DNA of 64,000 bases from Tepidibacter mesophilus (GCF_002724055.1 NZ_BDQY01000010.1:36224-100223), one strand, 5' to 3'; counted from the first letter of the stretch, positions 22,748 through 32,524 are shown. The notes: generated by a model not told the origin, from the letters alone. Translations and numbers: made by a program.

Positions 22748-22871
22748 AATCAACTTCCTCCCGTTAAATACAAATTTCACTTTAATTATACAGTATATTT
22801 AAACATTTTGTAAAGATATATGTTACATTTTTTATTATTTATGTTACATTTATTTTTATTTTTACTTATAT

Positions 22872-22909
22872 AGCACTAATATTTAGGACGAATCATAACC
22901 ATTAGTGCT
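22872..22909. other. Inverted repeat upstream of the second glpX
   Basis: Perfect 9-bp arms AGCACTAAT and ATTAGTGCT separated by 20 bp, about 125 bp upstream of the glpX start. Could be an operator or a leader hairpin; there is no T run, so a terminator is less likely. Confidence 0.4.
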
Positions 22910-22918
22910 GAATATATA

Positions 22919-22958
22919 TAAAAAAGGTTGTAAATCACAAATGATTTACAACCTTTTC
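22919..22958 (-). terminator. Terminator between pdxT and glpX
   Basis: AAAAAGGTTGTAAATCA and its complement form a 17-bp stem around a 3-4 nt loop, with A and T runs on both sides. It ends pdxST transcription and could also work from the other strand. Confidence 0.85.
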
Positions 22959-22976
22959 TACACAGCTACACTTATA

Positions 22977-23050
22977 ACTATTTTTAAGCAACAGAATCGT
23001 AAGACTTTTTGGAGACATGAGTCAGTGCATAGCAACTAGACGAATTTTTT
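22977..23050 (-). repeat. Family A repeat, copy A5 (short), forming the pdxT stop
   Basis: Minus strand: head AAAAAATTCGTCTAGTTGCT runs out of the pdxT reading frame, then GACTCATGTC and a degenerate hairpin core. Tail missing; the pdxT terminator follows. Confidence 0.8.
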
Positions 23051-23617
23051 ATTTGTCATATTAATAAAGTACTCATGAAAAGTCGTATCATCCGTAAGTT
23101 CCGGATGAAAAGAAGTCGCAAGCATATTATCTTGGCGTGCAGCTACAATATTTCCATCAATGCAATGAAGTAACTCAACATTTTCACCAACATCTACAAT
23201 ATACGGAGCTCTAATAAACACCATAGGTATTTCTTTATGACTTACCCCTTCAATTACCTCTTTAGTAATAAAGCTATCTATTTGAGAACCATACGCATTT
23301 CTTCTAACTTTTATATCCATAACTTTTAAATGAGCATCTTCATCACTATCTAGTTGGGCAGCAAGCAAAATCATACCAGCACATGTTCCCCATACAGGTA
23401 ACCCTCTCTTTATCTTACTTACTAAAATATCTTTGATTTTAAAATCATCAAGTAGTTTTCCCATTGCTGTACTTTCTCCACCAGGTAAAATAATCCCATC
23501 TATATCGTCCAGTTGTTCAGTTTTTCTTATTTCAACAGCTTCATGACCTATAGCTTTAATTATATTTATATGCTCTTTGAACGCACCTTGAAGTGCTAAA
23601 ACACCAATTTTTTTCAT
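23036..23617 (-). CDS. pdxT: Pyridoxal 5'-phosphate synthase glutaminase subunit
   Basis: Class I glutamine amidotransferase supplying ammonia to PdxS. 193 residues. Nucleophile Cys in VWGTCAGMILLA near residue 78, early oxyanion segment LPGGESTAMGK near residue 46, and the His/Glu of SFHPELTDD near residue 170. The last codons (K-F-V-stop) are inside a family A repeat head, so the natural C-terminus has been replaced by a few repeat-encoded residues. Start codon is 1 bp after the pdxS stop. Confidence 0.95.
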   Translation of the reverse strand: MKKIGVLALQGAFKEHINIIKAIGHEAVEIRKTEQLDDIDGIILPGGESTAMGKLLDDFKIKDILVSKIKRGLPVWGTCAGMILLAAQLDSDEDAHLKVMDIKVRRNAYGSQIDSFITKEVIEGVSHKEIPMVFIRAPYIVDVGENVELLHCIDGNIVAARQDNMLATSFHPELTDDTTFHEYFINMTNKKFV

Positions 23618-23618
23618 T

Positions 23619-24494
23619 TTAGTACCCTCTATTAGCCATTCTTTCTTCTTTATCTATTGAATAAACATTGATTCCAACCATTGCTTCTCCAAGATTTTCT
23701 GATACTTCAGCTAATATTTTTGGATCATTATAATGTGTAACAGCCTTAACTATAGCATTAGCTCTTTTTCTTGGGTCTCCTGATTTGAATATTCCCGAAC
23801 CAACAAATACTCCATCACAACCAAGTTGCATCATCATTGCAGCATCAGCAGGAGTAGCAACACCACCAGCTGCAAAATTTACAACAGGAAGTTTTCCATG
23901 TTCATGAACATACTCAACTAAATGAATAGGAGCTTGTAGTTCTTTAGCTGCATTCATTAATTCTTCCTTTGATAAACCTTGAATTCTTCTCATTTCAGAA
24001 TTCATCATTCTCATATGTTTAACAGCTTCTATAACATCTCCTGTTCCAGGTTCACCTTTAGTTCTAATCATTGATGCACCTTCTCCAATTCTTCTTAAAG
24101 CTTCACCTAAGTTTTTAGCTCCACAAACAAAAGGAACTTTAAAATCTTTCTTATCAATATGAAGAGTTGGATCAGCAGGTGTTAAAACTTCACTTTCATC
24201 TATGTAATCTACTTCTAAAGCTTCAAGTATCTGTGCTTCTACGAAATGTCCTATTCTTACCTTTGCCATAACTGGAATAGAAACAGCCTCTTTAATACTT
24301 TTTATCATTTGTGGATCTGAAGCTCTTGCAACTCCACCATCTTTTCTTATATCAGCAGGAACTCTCTCAAGTGCCATAACAGCACAAGCACCCGCTTCCT
24401 CGGCAATCCTTGCTTCTTCTGGATTTGTAACATCCATTATAACTCCACCCTTTAACATTTGAGCTAAGTTTTTATTTAATTCATATCTACTCAT
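23619..24494 (-). CDS. pdxS: Pyridoxal 5'-phosphate synthase lyase subunit
   Basis: Makes PLP from ribose-5-P, glyceraldehyde-3-P and ammonia. About 291 residues. Signatures: [20 protein letters not shown], active-site Lys in [10 protein letters not shown], and [22 protein letters not shown] at 24494 follows AAGGAGGGG; an in-frame start nine codons upstream has no Shine-Dalgarno. No PdxR-type regulator is nearby. Confidence 0.96.
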   Translation of the reverse strand: MSRYELNKNLAQMLKGGVIMDVTNPEEARIAEEAGACAVMALERVPADIRKDGGVARASDPQMIKSIKEAVSIPVMAKVRIGHFVEAQILEALEVDYIDESEVLTPADPTLHIDKKDFKVPFVCGAKNLGEALRRIGEGASMIRTKGEPGTGDVIEAVKHMRMMNSEMRRIQGLSKEELMNAAKELQAPIHLVEYVHEHGKLPVVNFAAGGVATPADAAMMMQLGCDGVFVGSGIFKSGDPRKRANAIVKAVTHYNDPKILAEVSENLGEAMVGINVYSIDKEERMANRGY

Positions 24495-24687
24495 TATTAA
24501 CCCCTCCTTAATTGTAGCCATACAATAGTTGCATCTTTTCCCTTTTCTAACGATATTATCTCATATTGTATCGTATTTAATCAATATAATTATATGAATT
24601 TATACTTTTTTTATAATTGTATGGTTACAATTCAATAATAAGTTCTTAAATCAATCAAAAGCTATTATTCTGGGAAGTATCATTTCA

Positions 24688-25071
24688 TTAATTAGTATTT
24701 TCAGTTTCCCATACAACAAAATATACTCCATCATCTCTTTTTTGTCCTTTTCCTAGTTCACAATGTCTAAGGACTGCGAGCTGTCTATCTATTTCTTCTT
24801 TAGATATATTAAATTTTTCTATAAGCTGTTTCATATTCGCTCCATTCATTTCTTGGATAAAGCTATAAATTTCTTTTTGCAAACCAGTAAGTCCATCTGT
24901 TCCAAAATGACCCATACTTTTTCTAGTATTTAATGCACTTTTTACAGCCATTGGATCACATTTTTTTAATGTACTACGCGATATTGCACAATCTTCACAA
25001 AAATATTCCCCCATAACCACATAACCATCTTCATCTTCTACCATTTTTTCACATTGCTTACAATGTATCAT
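24688..25071 (-). CDS. Zinc-ribbon plus winged-helix small protein, unknown function
   Basis: 127 residues. The N-terminus has CKQC...CEDC, a LIM- or zinc-ribbon-like pair of CxxC motifs within the first 30 residues; the rest (about 65-127) reads as a winged helix with NMKQLIEKFNISKEEIDRQL. No catalytic motif. I read it as a possible DNA- or RNA-binding regulator, function unknown. Start is ATG at 25071 behind AAAAGGGGTGG; the GTG three codons earlier lies in the ribosome binding site. Confidence 0.75.
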   Translation of the reverse strand: MIHCKQCEKMVEDEDGYVVMGEYFCEDCAISRSTLKKCDPMAVKSALNTRKSMGHFGTDGLTGLQKEIYSFIQEMNGANMKQLIEKFNISKEEIDRQLAVLRHCELGKGQKRDDGVYFVVWETENTN

Positions 25072-25169
25072 AAAAACCACCCCTTTTAATTATTTTATTC
25101 AATACTAATTTCTTCAAATAATATTAATTCTCCTATGTATTTAGATATTTCTTTCTTAATCTACTCAAC

Positions 25170-25377
25170 TAAAAAATGCCTCTGATTAAAATGTTAGCTA
25201 CTTTTGGCTTAATATTTTTCTATGAAACTTAGATTATGGCGTTTAAATATCCGTTAAGAAACTTCGTTGTCTGACAATAGGGAGTTTACGAAGTTTTAGG
25301 ATATTTAATAAGACACAATCTTTAGTTTTATAAAAATATTAACTAAGTAGCGGTATTTTAATCAGAGGCATTTTTTT
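25170..25377 (-). repeat. Family B terminator-loop hairpin element, copy B3
   Basis: Perfect outer stem AAAAAATGCCTCTGATTAAA with its complement and a 7-T run. Inner arms AAATATCC/GGATATTT and AAACTTCGT/ACGAAGTTT, apex TGTCTGACAATAGGGAG. Lies 28 bp after the transaldolase stop. Compared with B5, CTGATT/AATCAG replaces CTCATT/AATGAG, a clean compensatory pair. Confidence 0.9.
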
Positions 25378-25404
25378 GCTCAACCACTATACTAAAAATA
25401 TTTT

Positions 25405-26046
25405 TTACTTAACCCCTTCCCAATCCTTTAAGAATCTCTCAATTCCAAGATCAGTCATAGGATGCTTTAACATCTGTACAAATATATTATAAGGAATAGT
25501 AGCTATATCAGCTCCTGCAAGAGCAGATTGCTTAACATGCTCAGTATGTCTTATACTTGCAGATATAATTTCCGTTTCTATTCCATGAATATCGAATATA
25601 TCAGATATCTCTCTTATTAGGTCTGAACCCACATGCCCTATATCATCTAATCTTCCAACAAATGGACTCACATAGCTAGCTCCAGCTTTAGCAGCTAGTA
25701 AAGCTTGGTTTGCAGAGAATACTAAAGTAACATTAGTCTTTATTCCATTGCTAGACATATGCTTTACAGCCTTTAATCCTTCTTTAGTCATAGGAATCTT
25801 TATAACTATATTCGGATGAATTTTAACAAGCTCATCAGCTTCTTTTATCATACCTTCAGAATCTAAAGATATTACCTCAGCAGATATAGGGCCATCTACT
25901 ATACTAGTTATCTCTTTAACTACCTCTTTAAAATCTCTTCCTTCCTTAGCTATCAAAGATGGGTTCGTAGTAACTCCCTCAATAACTCCCCAATCATTTA
26001 TCTCTCTTATTTCATCAACATTAGCTGTATCTATAAATAGTTTCAT
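25405..26046 (-). CDS. tal: Small transaldolase / fructose-6-phosphate aldolase family
   Basis: 213 residues, the short decameric type. [32 protein letters not shown], the Schiff-base Lys in [15 protein letters not shown] near residue 83 and [17 protein letters not shown] are all typical. The family includes true transaldolase (Bacillus YwjH) and fructose-6-phosphate aldolase; I favour transaldolase from the context near rho and glpX. It belongs to the pentose pathway together with rpiB. Confidence 0.9.
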   Translation of the reverse strand: MKLFIDTANVDEIREINDWGVIEGVTTNPSLIAKEGRDFKEVVKEITSIVDGPISAEVISLDSEGMIKEADELVKIHPNIVIKIPMTKEGLKAVKHMSSNGIKTNVTLVFSANQALLAAKAGASYVSPFVGRLDDIGHVGSDLIREISDIFDIHGIETEIISASIRHTEHVKQSALAGADIATIPYNIFVQMLKHPMTDLGIERFLKDWEGVK

Positions 26047-26178
26047 AAAACCAACTCCTTATATGTAATCGCTTTCATATTATATTTTAACATATATTTG
26101 CTTGTCCTATATATATTTATTTTCATATAGGGAATACTAATCTAAAACTTATATATTTTACCAACAAGGAGGTTTACA

Positions 26179-26868
26179 ATGAGAAAATTATCTCTATTTA
26201 TTTTACTTATATTTATAGCTTTTAATATTATGGCATGCTTTGATTTTTCACCTTCATACCAAGCACCAGATCCTAATACAGTAGAAAAGGAAAAAATCAA
26301 AGATACTCCATCACAAACAAGATCTCAATCAAAAAATGAAATACTTAAAATAGGAGATCAAGATGTAACACTAGACTTTAACTTATATGATGATTCTAAT
26401 TTAGAACTAACAACATATATACCACAAGATATGTTAGCATCTTCCAAAGAAGGCGATTTTTTATCCATCTATGCCAACTTCAACAACAAAAAAAATAAAA
26501 AAGCAAAAATAGCATTCTTCTCACCAATAAAAACAGTATCATCTAACTTAGAAAATATGAAAAAGGTAGCAAGAGAAAATGTAACAAAAGACGGATTTGA
26601 GATAACAGACCAAACAGTTAACAATTACACTTTAATAGAAGACTCTGATGAAGAATTCGATATAATAAAAAAGCAAGAAAATAAAGAAGACATGATAGGA
26701 AAGGTATCTCTGTTTAACCATAATGAAAGAATGTACTACATTATAGTTCAATACCCACAAGACTTAGAAAAAGAAGTCCTCCCTAGAGCTCAAAATATAA
26801 TAAATGATATTATGTTCTACGATGAACAATTTGAAGAAAACAAAAATTCGTCTAATGCTACGCATTGA
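26179..26868 (+). CDS. Putative lipoprotein, unknown function, with repeat-encoded C-terminus
   Basis: 229 residues, the only plus-strand gene before 49.7 kb. Signal peptide with lipobox-like IMAC at Cys20, a Ser/Pro/Gln-rich linker (to about 55), then a soluble alpha/beta-like domain with no motif I know. The C-terminal NKNSSNATH and stop are encoded by a family A repeat, in a different frame from that used at pdxT. GGAGG precedes the ATG. Confidence 0.78.
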   Translation: MRKLSLFILLIFIAFNIMACFDFSPSYQAPDPNTVEKEKIKDTPSQTRSQSKNEILKIGDQDVTLDFNLYDDSNLELTTYIPQDMLASSKEGDFLSIYANFNNKKNKKAKIAFFSPIKTVSSNLENMKKVARENVTKDGFEITDQTVNNYTLIEDSDEEFDIIKKQENKEDMIGKVSLFNHNERMYYIIVQYPQDLEKEVLPRAQNIINDIMFYDEQFEENKNSSNATH

Positions 26869-26966
26869 CTCATGTCGCCAACGAGTCCTACGGACTCCGT
26901 TGCTCAAAATAGTTGATAATGTACTTCTTTTATCAATATTATCCATGGGTTCAAAATTTTTAAGAT
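26842..26966 (+). repeat. Family A repeat, copy A6
   Basis: Complete copy: head CAAAAATTCGTCTAATGCTA, perfect-type hairpin CAACGAGTCC-TAC-GGACTCCGTTG, ATAGTTGA and a tail with TATCCATGGGTTCAAAATTT. The head overlaps the end of the lipoprotein gene. Confidence 0.9.
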
Positions 26967-27033
26967 TCTAATGTTTTCTTTGCCTCACACTCTTATACTT
27001 TAAAAATACATTTTTTCACTTAGGCTCCCATAC

Positions 27034-27236
27034 TAAAAAATACCTGTAATTAAAATGTTAGATAATGATTTAAATGTTTTTTTATAAAAATTATGTTGCA
27101 TCGTTTGAATATCCGTTAAGAAAGTTCGTTGTCTGAACAAAGTGAGTTTAGAATTTTTAGGATATTCAATAAGATGTAACATTTAGTTTTATAAAAACAT
27201 TTAACACATTATCGTTATTTTAATTACAGGTATTTT
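27034..27236 (-). repeat. Family B terminator-loop hairpin element, copy B4
   Basis: Outer stem AAAATACCTGTAATTAAAAT with perfect complement. Inner GAATATCC/GGATATTC, apex GTTGTCTGAACAAAGTGAG. It lies 33 bp after the end of the TolC-like gene at 27269. Confidence 0.88.
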
Positions 27237-27268
27237 CACACCCAACCCAACCAAGAAAAAATATATTT

Positions 27269-28654
27269 CTAATAACTACCTATATCATTTAAGTATTTAT
27301 CCCTAGCCAAATTATAACTAAATATAACCTCTATAACCTTCTCTTCTATATCAGCAAGCCTTTCTTGAGCTGCAATAACTTCAACCATAGTACCAGCCAT
27401 ATCTTGAAGATTAGCATTTTTTATAACAGAAGTCTCAAATCCATATCCCTCTTTATATCTGTACTCAGCTATTTCAAGGGATTCCTTAGCATTCTGAACT
27501 ACGCCTTCTGTATAAGCTAACATATCAGCGGTAGCCATTACAGCTTCATAAGATTGCATTATGCTTGCTTCAACTTCTTTGCCAGCACTGTCTATATTTA
27601 CTTTTGACTTTTCCATCTTTATTTTAGCTTCCTTATACTGATATGTATTGTCTGGATACTGACCAGATGTAAGTTCAAAATTCAATTTATCAACTAAGTA
27701 CTGAGCTTGAGCCTTTCTTATTTCAATCCTCTTCTCACTACCTTGCTTTAATCCCGCTTCTAAATTAGCTTCTAGCTTTGTAGTAGTAAAATCTTGAACC
27801 AGATTTATATTTTTATTAAGATCTAAATTAATAACCTTCTTTAGTTCTATTTCTGCATTTTTTCTATTCATACAAGCTTTTCTATAATCTACATTCATAA
27901 GATTTACTTGAGCTTGAGATAATAAAACATCGTCTTTAGCCTTCATTCCAGCATCAAATGCATCTTTTGCCATTTTATATTGAGCAGTAGCTCTATCAAG
28001 AGCTATTTTTTTAAGATCTTCTATCTTCTTAGTTTTTATTACTTCATAGTATTTTTGACGAGTAAGAAGTCCTATTTGCTTTTGAGCAATTAAATACCCA
28101 TCCTTTGTAACCTCATTTTGAAGATCAGCCATAGTGGTCATAAGCTCAGTTGTAGAATTAACAGCTAGTACCCTTTCTACATCTATGTTTAACTTCTCAG
28201 CTATAGTTGAGTTAGCTCCTTCTATAGCTAGATCAAAAGATTGCTCTCCACCCTTAAGCCCATCTTCTATTTGTTTTTTCTGTGCCTCTAGCTTTTTTCT
28301 TTGCTCCTCAGGTAAAGATGGATTTGAAAGAGCACCATTAATTTGATCTAATTTAGGTCCATAATAATCCTTTGCATCATCCAGCTTATCTTGCCCCTTC
28401 TTTATTTTTCTCTCATTATGTTTAGCTCTATCCAAAGATAAATCTGTTGCTCTTAAATCTACCTCAAGTGATTTTAATATATAGTTGTTTTCAGTTGCAA
28501 TCTTTATAGCATCATCCAAAGTTAAATTTAGATCTTCATTTTTATTCACTTCTTTTTCTGCTGCAATTTCCTGTCCATATGAATTAAAAGATGTACTCAT
28601 AGGTGTTAAAATAAGTGCTGCCGATATTGCCACGGAAATAATTTTTTTATTCAT
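27269..28654 (-). CDS. TolC/OEP-family-like exported coiled-coil protein 1
   Basis: 461 residues: a Sec-type signal peptide (about 1-27), then two OEP-type repeats, each opening LTLDDAIKIATENNY / RIEIRKAQAQYLVDKLNF and dominated by long helices. TolC itself has two beta-hairpin segments building an outer-membrane barrel; here the second is reduced to YPDNTYQYK (near residue 331) and the first is a helical Lys/Gln/Glu-rich insert. I therefore expect a barrel-less periplasm-like coiled-coil tube. Last gene of the HlyD-ABC2-ABC2-MarR operon. Confidence 0.82.
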   Translation of the reverse strand: MNKKIISVAISAALILTPMSTSFNSYGQEIAAEKEVNKNEDLNLTLDDAIKIATENNYILKSLEVDLRATDLSLDRAKHNERKIKKGQDKLDDAKDYYGPKLDQINGALSNPSLPEEQRKKLEAQKKQIEDGLKGGEQSFDLAIEGANSTIAEKLNIDVERVLAVNSTTELMTTMADLQNEVTKDGYLIAQKQIGLLTRQKYYEVIKTKKIEDLKKIALDRATAQYKMAKDAFDAGMKAKDDVLLSQAQVNLMNVDYRKACMNRKNAEIELKKVINLDLNKNINLVQDFTTTKLEANLEAGLKQGSEKRIEIRKAQAQYLVDKLNFELTSGQYPDNTYQYKEAKIKMEKSKVNIDSAGKEVEASIMQSYEAVMATADMLAYTEGVVQNAKESLEIAEYRYKEGYGFETSVIKNANLQDMAGTMVEVIAAQERLADIEEKVIEVIFSYNLARDKYLNDIGSY

Positions 28655-28656
28655 CT

Positions 28657-29148
28657 TTATTCCTCCTCACTAAAACTTTTCACTATGTCATTTTGAAGCT
28701 TTTCAAGTAATTTATTTACTTGTTCTTTCTCTTCAATACTTAACCCGCTAGTCATTTGCTTACTAAAGTCGATATGAGTATCTTTTATTTCCTCAAATAA
28801 AGTTCGTCCTTTATTAGTAAGATAAGCTATAGAAGATCTTCTATCTTTAGGATTAACTTTCTTTTCTACTAATTCCTCTTTTTCCATTCTATCTATAAGA
28901 CCTGTCATATTGGCCCTAGTTACAAGCATCTTATCTCCTATTTCAGATAGGGCCATACCATCATTAGAATATGACAATAGAAGTAGCACATAAAATTTTG
29001 ATTCAGATATGCCATGGTTCACAAATAAGTCGTTATATACAAATCTCATTATCTCAACACTTTTTAATAAGTTGATTATAGTTTTTCCAGACATATCCTC
29101 AATGAAATTGTAGCTATCTAAAAAATTATACAGTTCCCTCTTGTTCAC
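28657..29148 (-). CDS. MarR-family transcriptional regulator
   Basis: 163 residues. Winged helix with MALSEIGDKMLVTRANMTGL as the recognition helix region and the wing VNPKDRRSSIAYLTNKG, both typical of MarR. A GTG start at 29148 overlaps the ABC permease gene by 23 bp, and the TolC-like gene starts 2 bp after its stop, so the regulator is embedded in the export operon it probably controls. The candidate operator is at 32419-32450. Confidence 0.9.
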   Translation of the reverse strand: MNKRELYNFLDSYNFIEDMSGKTIINLLKSVEIMRFVYNDLFVNHGISESKFYVLLLLSYSNDGMALSEIGDKMLVTRANMTGLIDRMEKEELVEKKVNPKDRRSSIAYLTNKGRTLFEEIKDTHIDFSKQMTSGLSIEEKEQVNKLLEKLQNDIVKSFSEEE

Positions 29149-30250
29149 TCATACCACCTCTGTTATCATTTTTAAATACGCGTTTAAATAAATTATATCC
29201 AATAAATGCCCATATACAACCAAATACTATAAGATACATTATATCTTTTGAAAATATTCTTATTGGTGTACTCTTTACTAAGATATCTCTTATAGGAGTT
29301 ATAGCGTATACCAAAGGCCATATACCTTTTATTATATACGAAAGAACAACAGGGGTCTGCTCTACAGGCCATGCATACCCAGCAGTTAAAAATGTAGGCA
29401 TTGATAAAAGCATTGTAAACTGTGTAACCTGAAGCTTATCTTTAAATAATGCTGCTATTAACATACCAGGTCCAACAAGTGCCAATATGAACACCATAAC
29501 ATACCCAAATGCATATAATAGTGACCCAGTGAAATTTATATCAAGAAAATACTTTAAAATTAATGCACATAATACATATGTTAAGCTTGCAACTATAGAA
29601 TATATAATTGATTTCATAAATATATTTTCTTTATCATCCATTATCGCTGGAATAAATGCTGATAAAAACAATTGTTGTACGAACACCAGTATTATCCCAG
29701 GCATAACATAACCTTTGTAAGTATACTTAGCGTCATACAATACCCTAGATTCAATATTAAATATCTTGGCTAAATCATAAGAAGTTTTAGGGTCTATTCC
29801 TTTAGCTTGAAGTATCTTTATATTTATGCCTGCATTTATAGTAGCAAGTATTTCTGATGCAGATGATAAAGCTGTATTTCCTACAGTTATATTACTTTCA
29901 TCTATTATAAGAGCTACACTAGATGACTTTTGCTTTTTTATATCCTTATTAAAATCTTTGGGTATATAAATTCCCATATGAGCTTCTTTAGAATCTATTT
30001 TATATTTTAGTTCCTCAAATGAATTAACAGTAGAAGATACATAATACCTATCGTTATTTTTAAATTCATTTACTATCATTCTAGAAGAAGATGAATTATC
30101 CATATCAAGTACTACTATAGGTATATCATTCAAATAATCCTTTATATATACTCCGCCGAAAAGAAAGGTAAGAAATAAAGGTCCTAAAATCAATATAACT
30201 ACATTTTTAGGTTGCTTAAAAAACTTTATTATCTCGTTAATTAGTTTCAA
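29126..30250 (-). CDS. ABC-2 type permease (YbhR/YbhS-like), second of two
   Basis: About 374 residues: an N-terminal membrane helix (VVILILGPLFLTFLFGG), an external domain of about 150 residues, then five to six helices. This is the ABC2_membrane_3 layout of drug or polymer exporters. I place the start at the TTG at 30250, six bases after GGAGAAGGTG; upstream in-frame starts would overlap the previous gene by 74 bp. No ATPase gene is in the operon. Confidence 0.82.
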   Translation of the reverse strand: MKLINEIIKFFKQPKNVVILILGPLFLTFLFGGVYIKDYLNDIPIVVLDMDNSSSSRMIVNEFKNNDRYYVSSTVNSFEELKYKIDSKEAHMGIYIPKDFNKDIKKQKSSSVALIIDESNITVGNTALSSASEILATINAGINIKILQAKGIDPKTSYDLAKIFNIESRVLYDAKYTYKGYVMPGIILVFVQQLFLSAFIPAIMDDKENIFMKSIIYSIVASLTYVLCALILKYFLDINFTGSLLYAFGYVMVFILALVGPGMLIAALFKDKLQVTQFTMLLSMPTFLTAGYAWPVEQTPVVLSYIIKGIWPLVYAITPIRDILVKSTPIRIFSKDIMYLIVFGCIWAFIGYNLFKRVFKNDNRGGMSEQEGTV

Positions 30251-31373
30251 TAATTTCACCTTCTCCCGAACTTTTTTTCTTACTAATTCTATTTTCTCTA
30301 AATATTTCAACTACTATAGCCAATATATAGAATAAAACAGTTACACAGATTAAATATCTTATATCATCTCGATAGTTTATAATATAGCCCTTAACCATTA
30401 AATCCCTTAGATTGTCTGCATAATGCTGCAAAGGTATATATTTTCCTATGAATTTATATCCATCATTCATACCTATTAAAGGATATGTATAACCTATCAT
30501 AATACTATTAGGTAAGAAAAGTATAGCTGCAGCCTGAGATGCCTTTATCTTATCCCAAACTACTGATGATATAAAAATTGCAATAGTAGATACTGACATA
30601 GAGAATACAAAAGTAAGAGTCATAAGCTGTTTAATACTACCTCTAAACGGAACATCAAATACACTAGTTTGTATATATATATTTAACATAAGTGATATAA
30701 ATCCAAGAATAGTATAAACTAATATTTTTGACCCTAAGTAAGTAATCATACTTCTTCGTTTTTCTCTATCTATACTAACAGAAGCTGCTATAACAAGACC
30801 AACTTGAACTATTGATGCCATAAATCCAGGCATCAAATAATTAGTATAATTTCTAGTTGGATTAAATAACATCCTAGTCTGTATTCCTATAGATGACACT
30901 ATCTTCTTAGCTTGATCAAAAGGAATATTAAGCTTTCCCTGCAAAACTTTTACTAAAGCTCCTCCTTTTATAGTCATAAGGGTTTCTGCTGCTTGAGCCT
31001 TAGCAAATGAAGTATAAGGAAGCTGACTTCCATCATATACAGTCAATATAGTAGGTGATTCATATTCCTTAAGACTTTTATAAAAATCATCTGGAATAAT
31101 AAGTCCAAATCTAACTTTGTTTTCAACTATCAACTTCTCTATATCGTATGGACTACCTACATAATATTTAACATCAAACATTTCATTATCATCAAAATAA
31201 CTTACTATACTCCTAGAAAACTGAGTATTGTCTCCAAGGTATACAGCTGTAGGTATTTCTTTTAGTTGATGATCAGAAAACATATAGCAAAGCATTACAT
31301 TTACCACTAAAGGTGTTATGAATATTAAACTAAATGCCATTATATATTTTTTTATTTTATTCACCAACATCAC
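30237..31373 (-). CDS. ABC-2 type permease (YbhR/YbhS-like), first of two
   Basis: Up to 378 residues with the same layout as its neighbour: one N-terminal helix, a roughly 150-residue external domain (DNTQFSRSIVSYFDDNEMF near its start) and a C-terminal cluster of helices. Several starts are possible within four codons (GTG-ATG-TTG-GTG); a GTG at 31364 is best spaced from AGGTG. Immediately follows the HlyD gene. Confidence 0.82.
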   Translation of the reverse strand: MMLVNKIKKYIMAFSLIFITPLVVNVMLCYMFSDHQLKEIPTAVYLGDNTQFSRSIVSYFDDNEMFDVKYYVGSPYDIEKLIVENKVRFGLIIPDDFYKSLKEYESPTILTVYDGSQLPYTSFAKAQAAETLMTIKGGALVKVLQGKLNIPFDQAKKIVSSIGIQTRMLFNPTRNYTNYLMPGFMASIVQVGLVIAASVSIDREKRRSMITYLGSKILVYTILGFISLMLNIYIQTSVFDVPFRGSIKQLMTLTFVFSMSVSTIAIFISSVVWDKIKASQAAAILFLPNSIMIGYTYPLIGMNDGYKFIGKYIPLQHYADNLRDLMVKGYIINYRDDIRYLICVTVLFYILAIVVEIFRENRISKKKSSGEGEIIETN

Positions 31374-32396
31374 CTACTTTTCAAAATCCACAAAAGCACT
31401 CATTCCAGGTCTTAATATATTTTCCTCGTCTTCTACTTTTATTTTTACTCCATATGAAACTATATCGTAATTTCCATTGTCATTAGTAGCTTTTTTAACT
31501 GCAAAATCAGGTTTTTTGTTAACTCTTACAACCTTACCTTTAAATGTTTTATCTTTAAATGCTGTAACCGTTATTTTAGCTTCTTGACCTTCATAAACTT
31601 CGCTTAATTTAGTCTCATCTAAATTAACCTCAATCCACATATTACTTAAATCAGAAACAGTCGCTATACTCATTCCTGTAGATACTAATTCTCCTTTATC
31701 TATATTTAAAAGAGTTATATTCCCATTTATAGGAGATTTTATATTTGTATCTTGTATATAAGCATTTACTTCTTCAAGTCCTGCTTTAGCTTGCTCATAC
31801 TTACCTCTTGCCGCTTCTACCATATTAGTAGCCGCTGCAACCATAGCTTGTGCTCCAGATACATCTTCAGTTCTAGCTCCCTCATTTGCCATACTAAGCG
31901 TTTGCTCTGCCATATCAAGTTGAGCCTTTACTTCATCTCTCTTTTGAGCTGATACAGCTCCTTTTTCATATAAATTTTCTACTCTTTCATAAGTTTTCAG
32001 CATAAGATCATAGTAAGTCTGCGCTTTTGCTATATCTTGGCTTCTAGCTCCATTTTGAGCTTTATCAAGCTGTGAGTTAGCAGCTGCAACTTGTGACTGG
32101 GCAGCATCTAGTTGCCCTTTAGCTGCACTTACAAGTGCCTCCATTTGGTTTTTTTTAGCTGCAAGTTCCTTCGAATCTATAGTAACTATTAAATCTCCCT
32201 CTTTAACTATTTGTCCTTCTTCAACCTTAACTTCCCCTATTTTACCAGGTATCTTAGAATTTATATCAACCTCTTGTGCTTCTATAATACCTTGATATTT
32301 ATCATTAGTTTCAATTTCTTGACTAGATGCACACCCAAACAGCATTGTGCTAGCTAGCATAATTAGACAAATTAAAATATTTTTTTTATTTTTCAC
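31374..32396 (-). CDS. HlyD-family membrane fusion lipoprotein (YbhG-like)
   Basis: About 340 residues. Signal with lipobox LFGC, two lipoyl/biotinyl half-motifs (IPGKIGEVKVEEGQIVKEGD and SPINGNITLLNIDKGELV), a long Ala/Gln-rich coiled-coil hairpin between them and a beta-barrel domain. Start is GTG at 32396 after GGGAGG. First gene of the operon HlyD, two permeases, MarR, TolC-like; acts as the adaptor linking permease and the TolC-like tube. Confidence 0.9.
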   Translation of the reverse strand: MKNKKNILICLIMLASTMLFGCASSQEIETNDKYQGIIEAQEVDINSKIPGKIGEVKVEEGQIVKEGDLIVTIDSKELAAKKNQMEALVSAAKGQLDAAQSQVAAANSQLDKAQNGARSQDIAKAQTYYDLMLKTYERVENLYEKGAVSAQKRDEVKAQLDMAEQTLSMANEGARTEDVSGAQAMVAAATNMVEAARGKYEQAKAGLEEVNAYIQDTNIKSPINGNITLLNIDKGELVSTGMSIATVSDLSNMWIEVNLDETKLSEVYEGQEAKITVTAFKDKTFKGKVVRVNKKPDFAVKKATNDNGNYDIVSYGVKIKVEDEENILRPGMSAFVDFEK

Positions 32397-32418
32397 TTTA
32401 TGTACCTCCCTCAAATAG

Positions 32419-32478
32419 TTAACATGTTTATTAATTAGTTTATATGTTAATTATATTACCTCAATAACATTTTGTAAA
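32419..32478 (-). promoter_or_regulatory. Promoter and palindromic operator of the HlyD/ABC-2 operon
   Basis: Minus strand: -35 TTTACA (32473-32478), 17-bp spacer, -10 TATAAT (32450-32455). Directly downstream is an inverted repeat with arms TTAACAT and ATGTTAA (32419-32450), the size and place expected of a MarR operator. The MarR gene lies in the same operon. Confidence 0.72.
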
Positions 32479-32491
32479 TATATTTTTCAAT

Positions 32492-32524
32492 AAAAAAAGA
32501 GTGGATATAATATCCACTCTTTTT
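32492..32524 (-). terminator. Terminator overlapping the stop of the response-regulator gene
   Basis: Stem AAAAAAGAGTGGATAT with perfect complement and T run on both strands; the stop codon is part of the stem. It insulates the receiver gene from the HlyD operon promoter. Confidence 0.85.
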
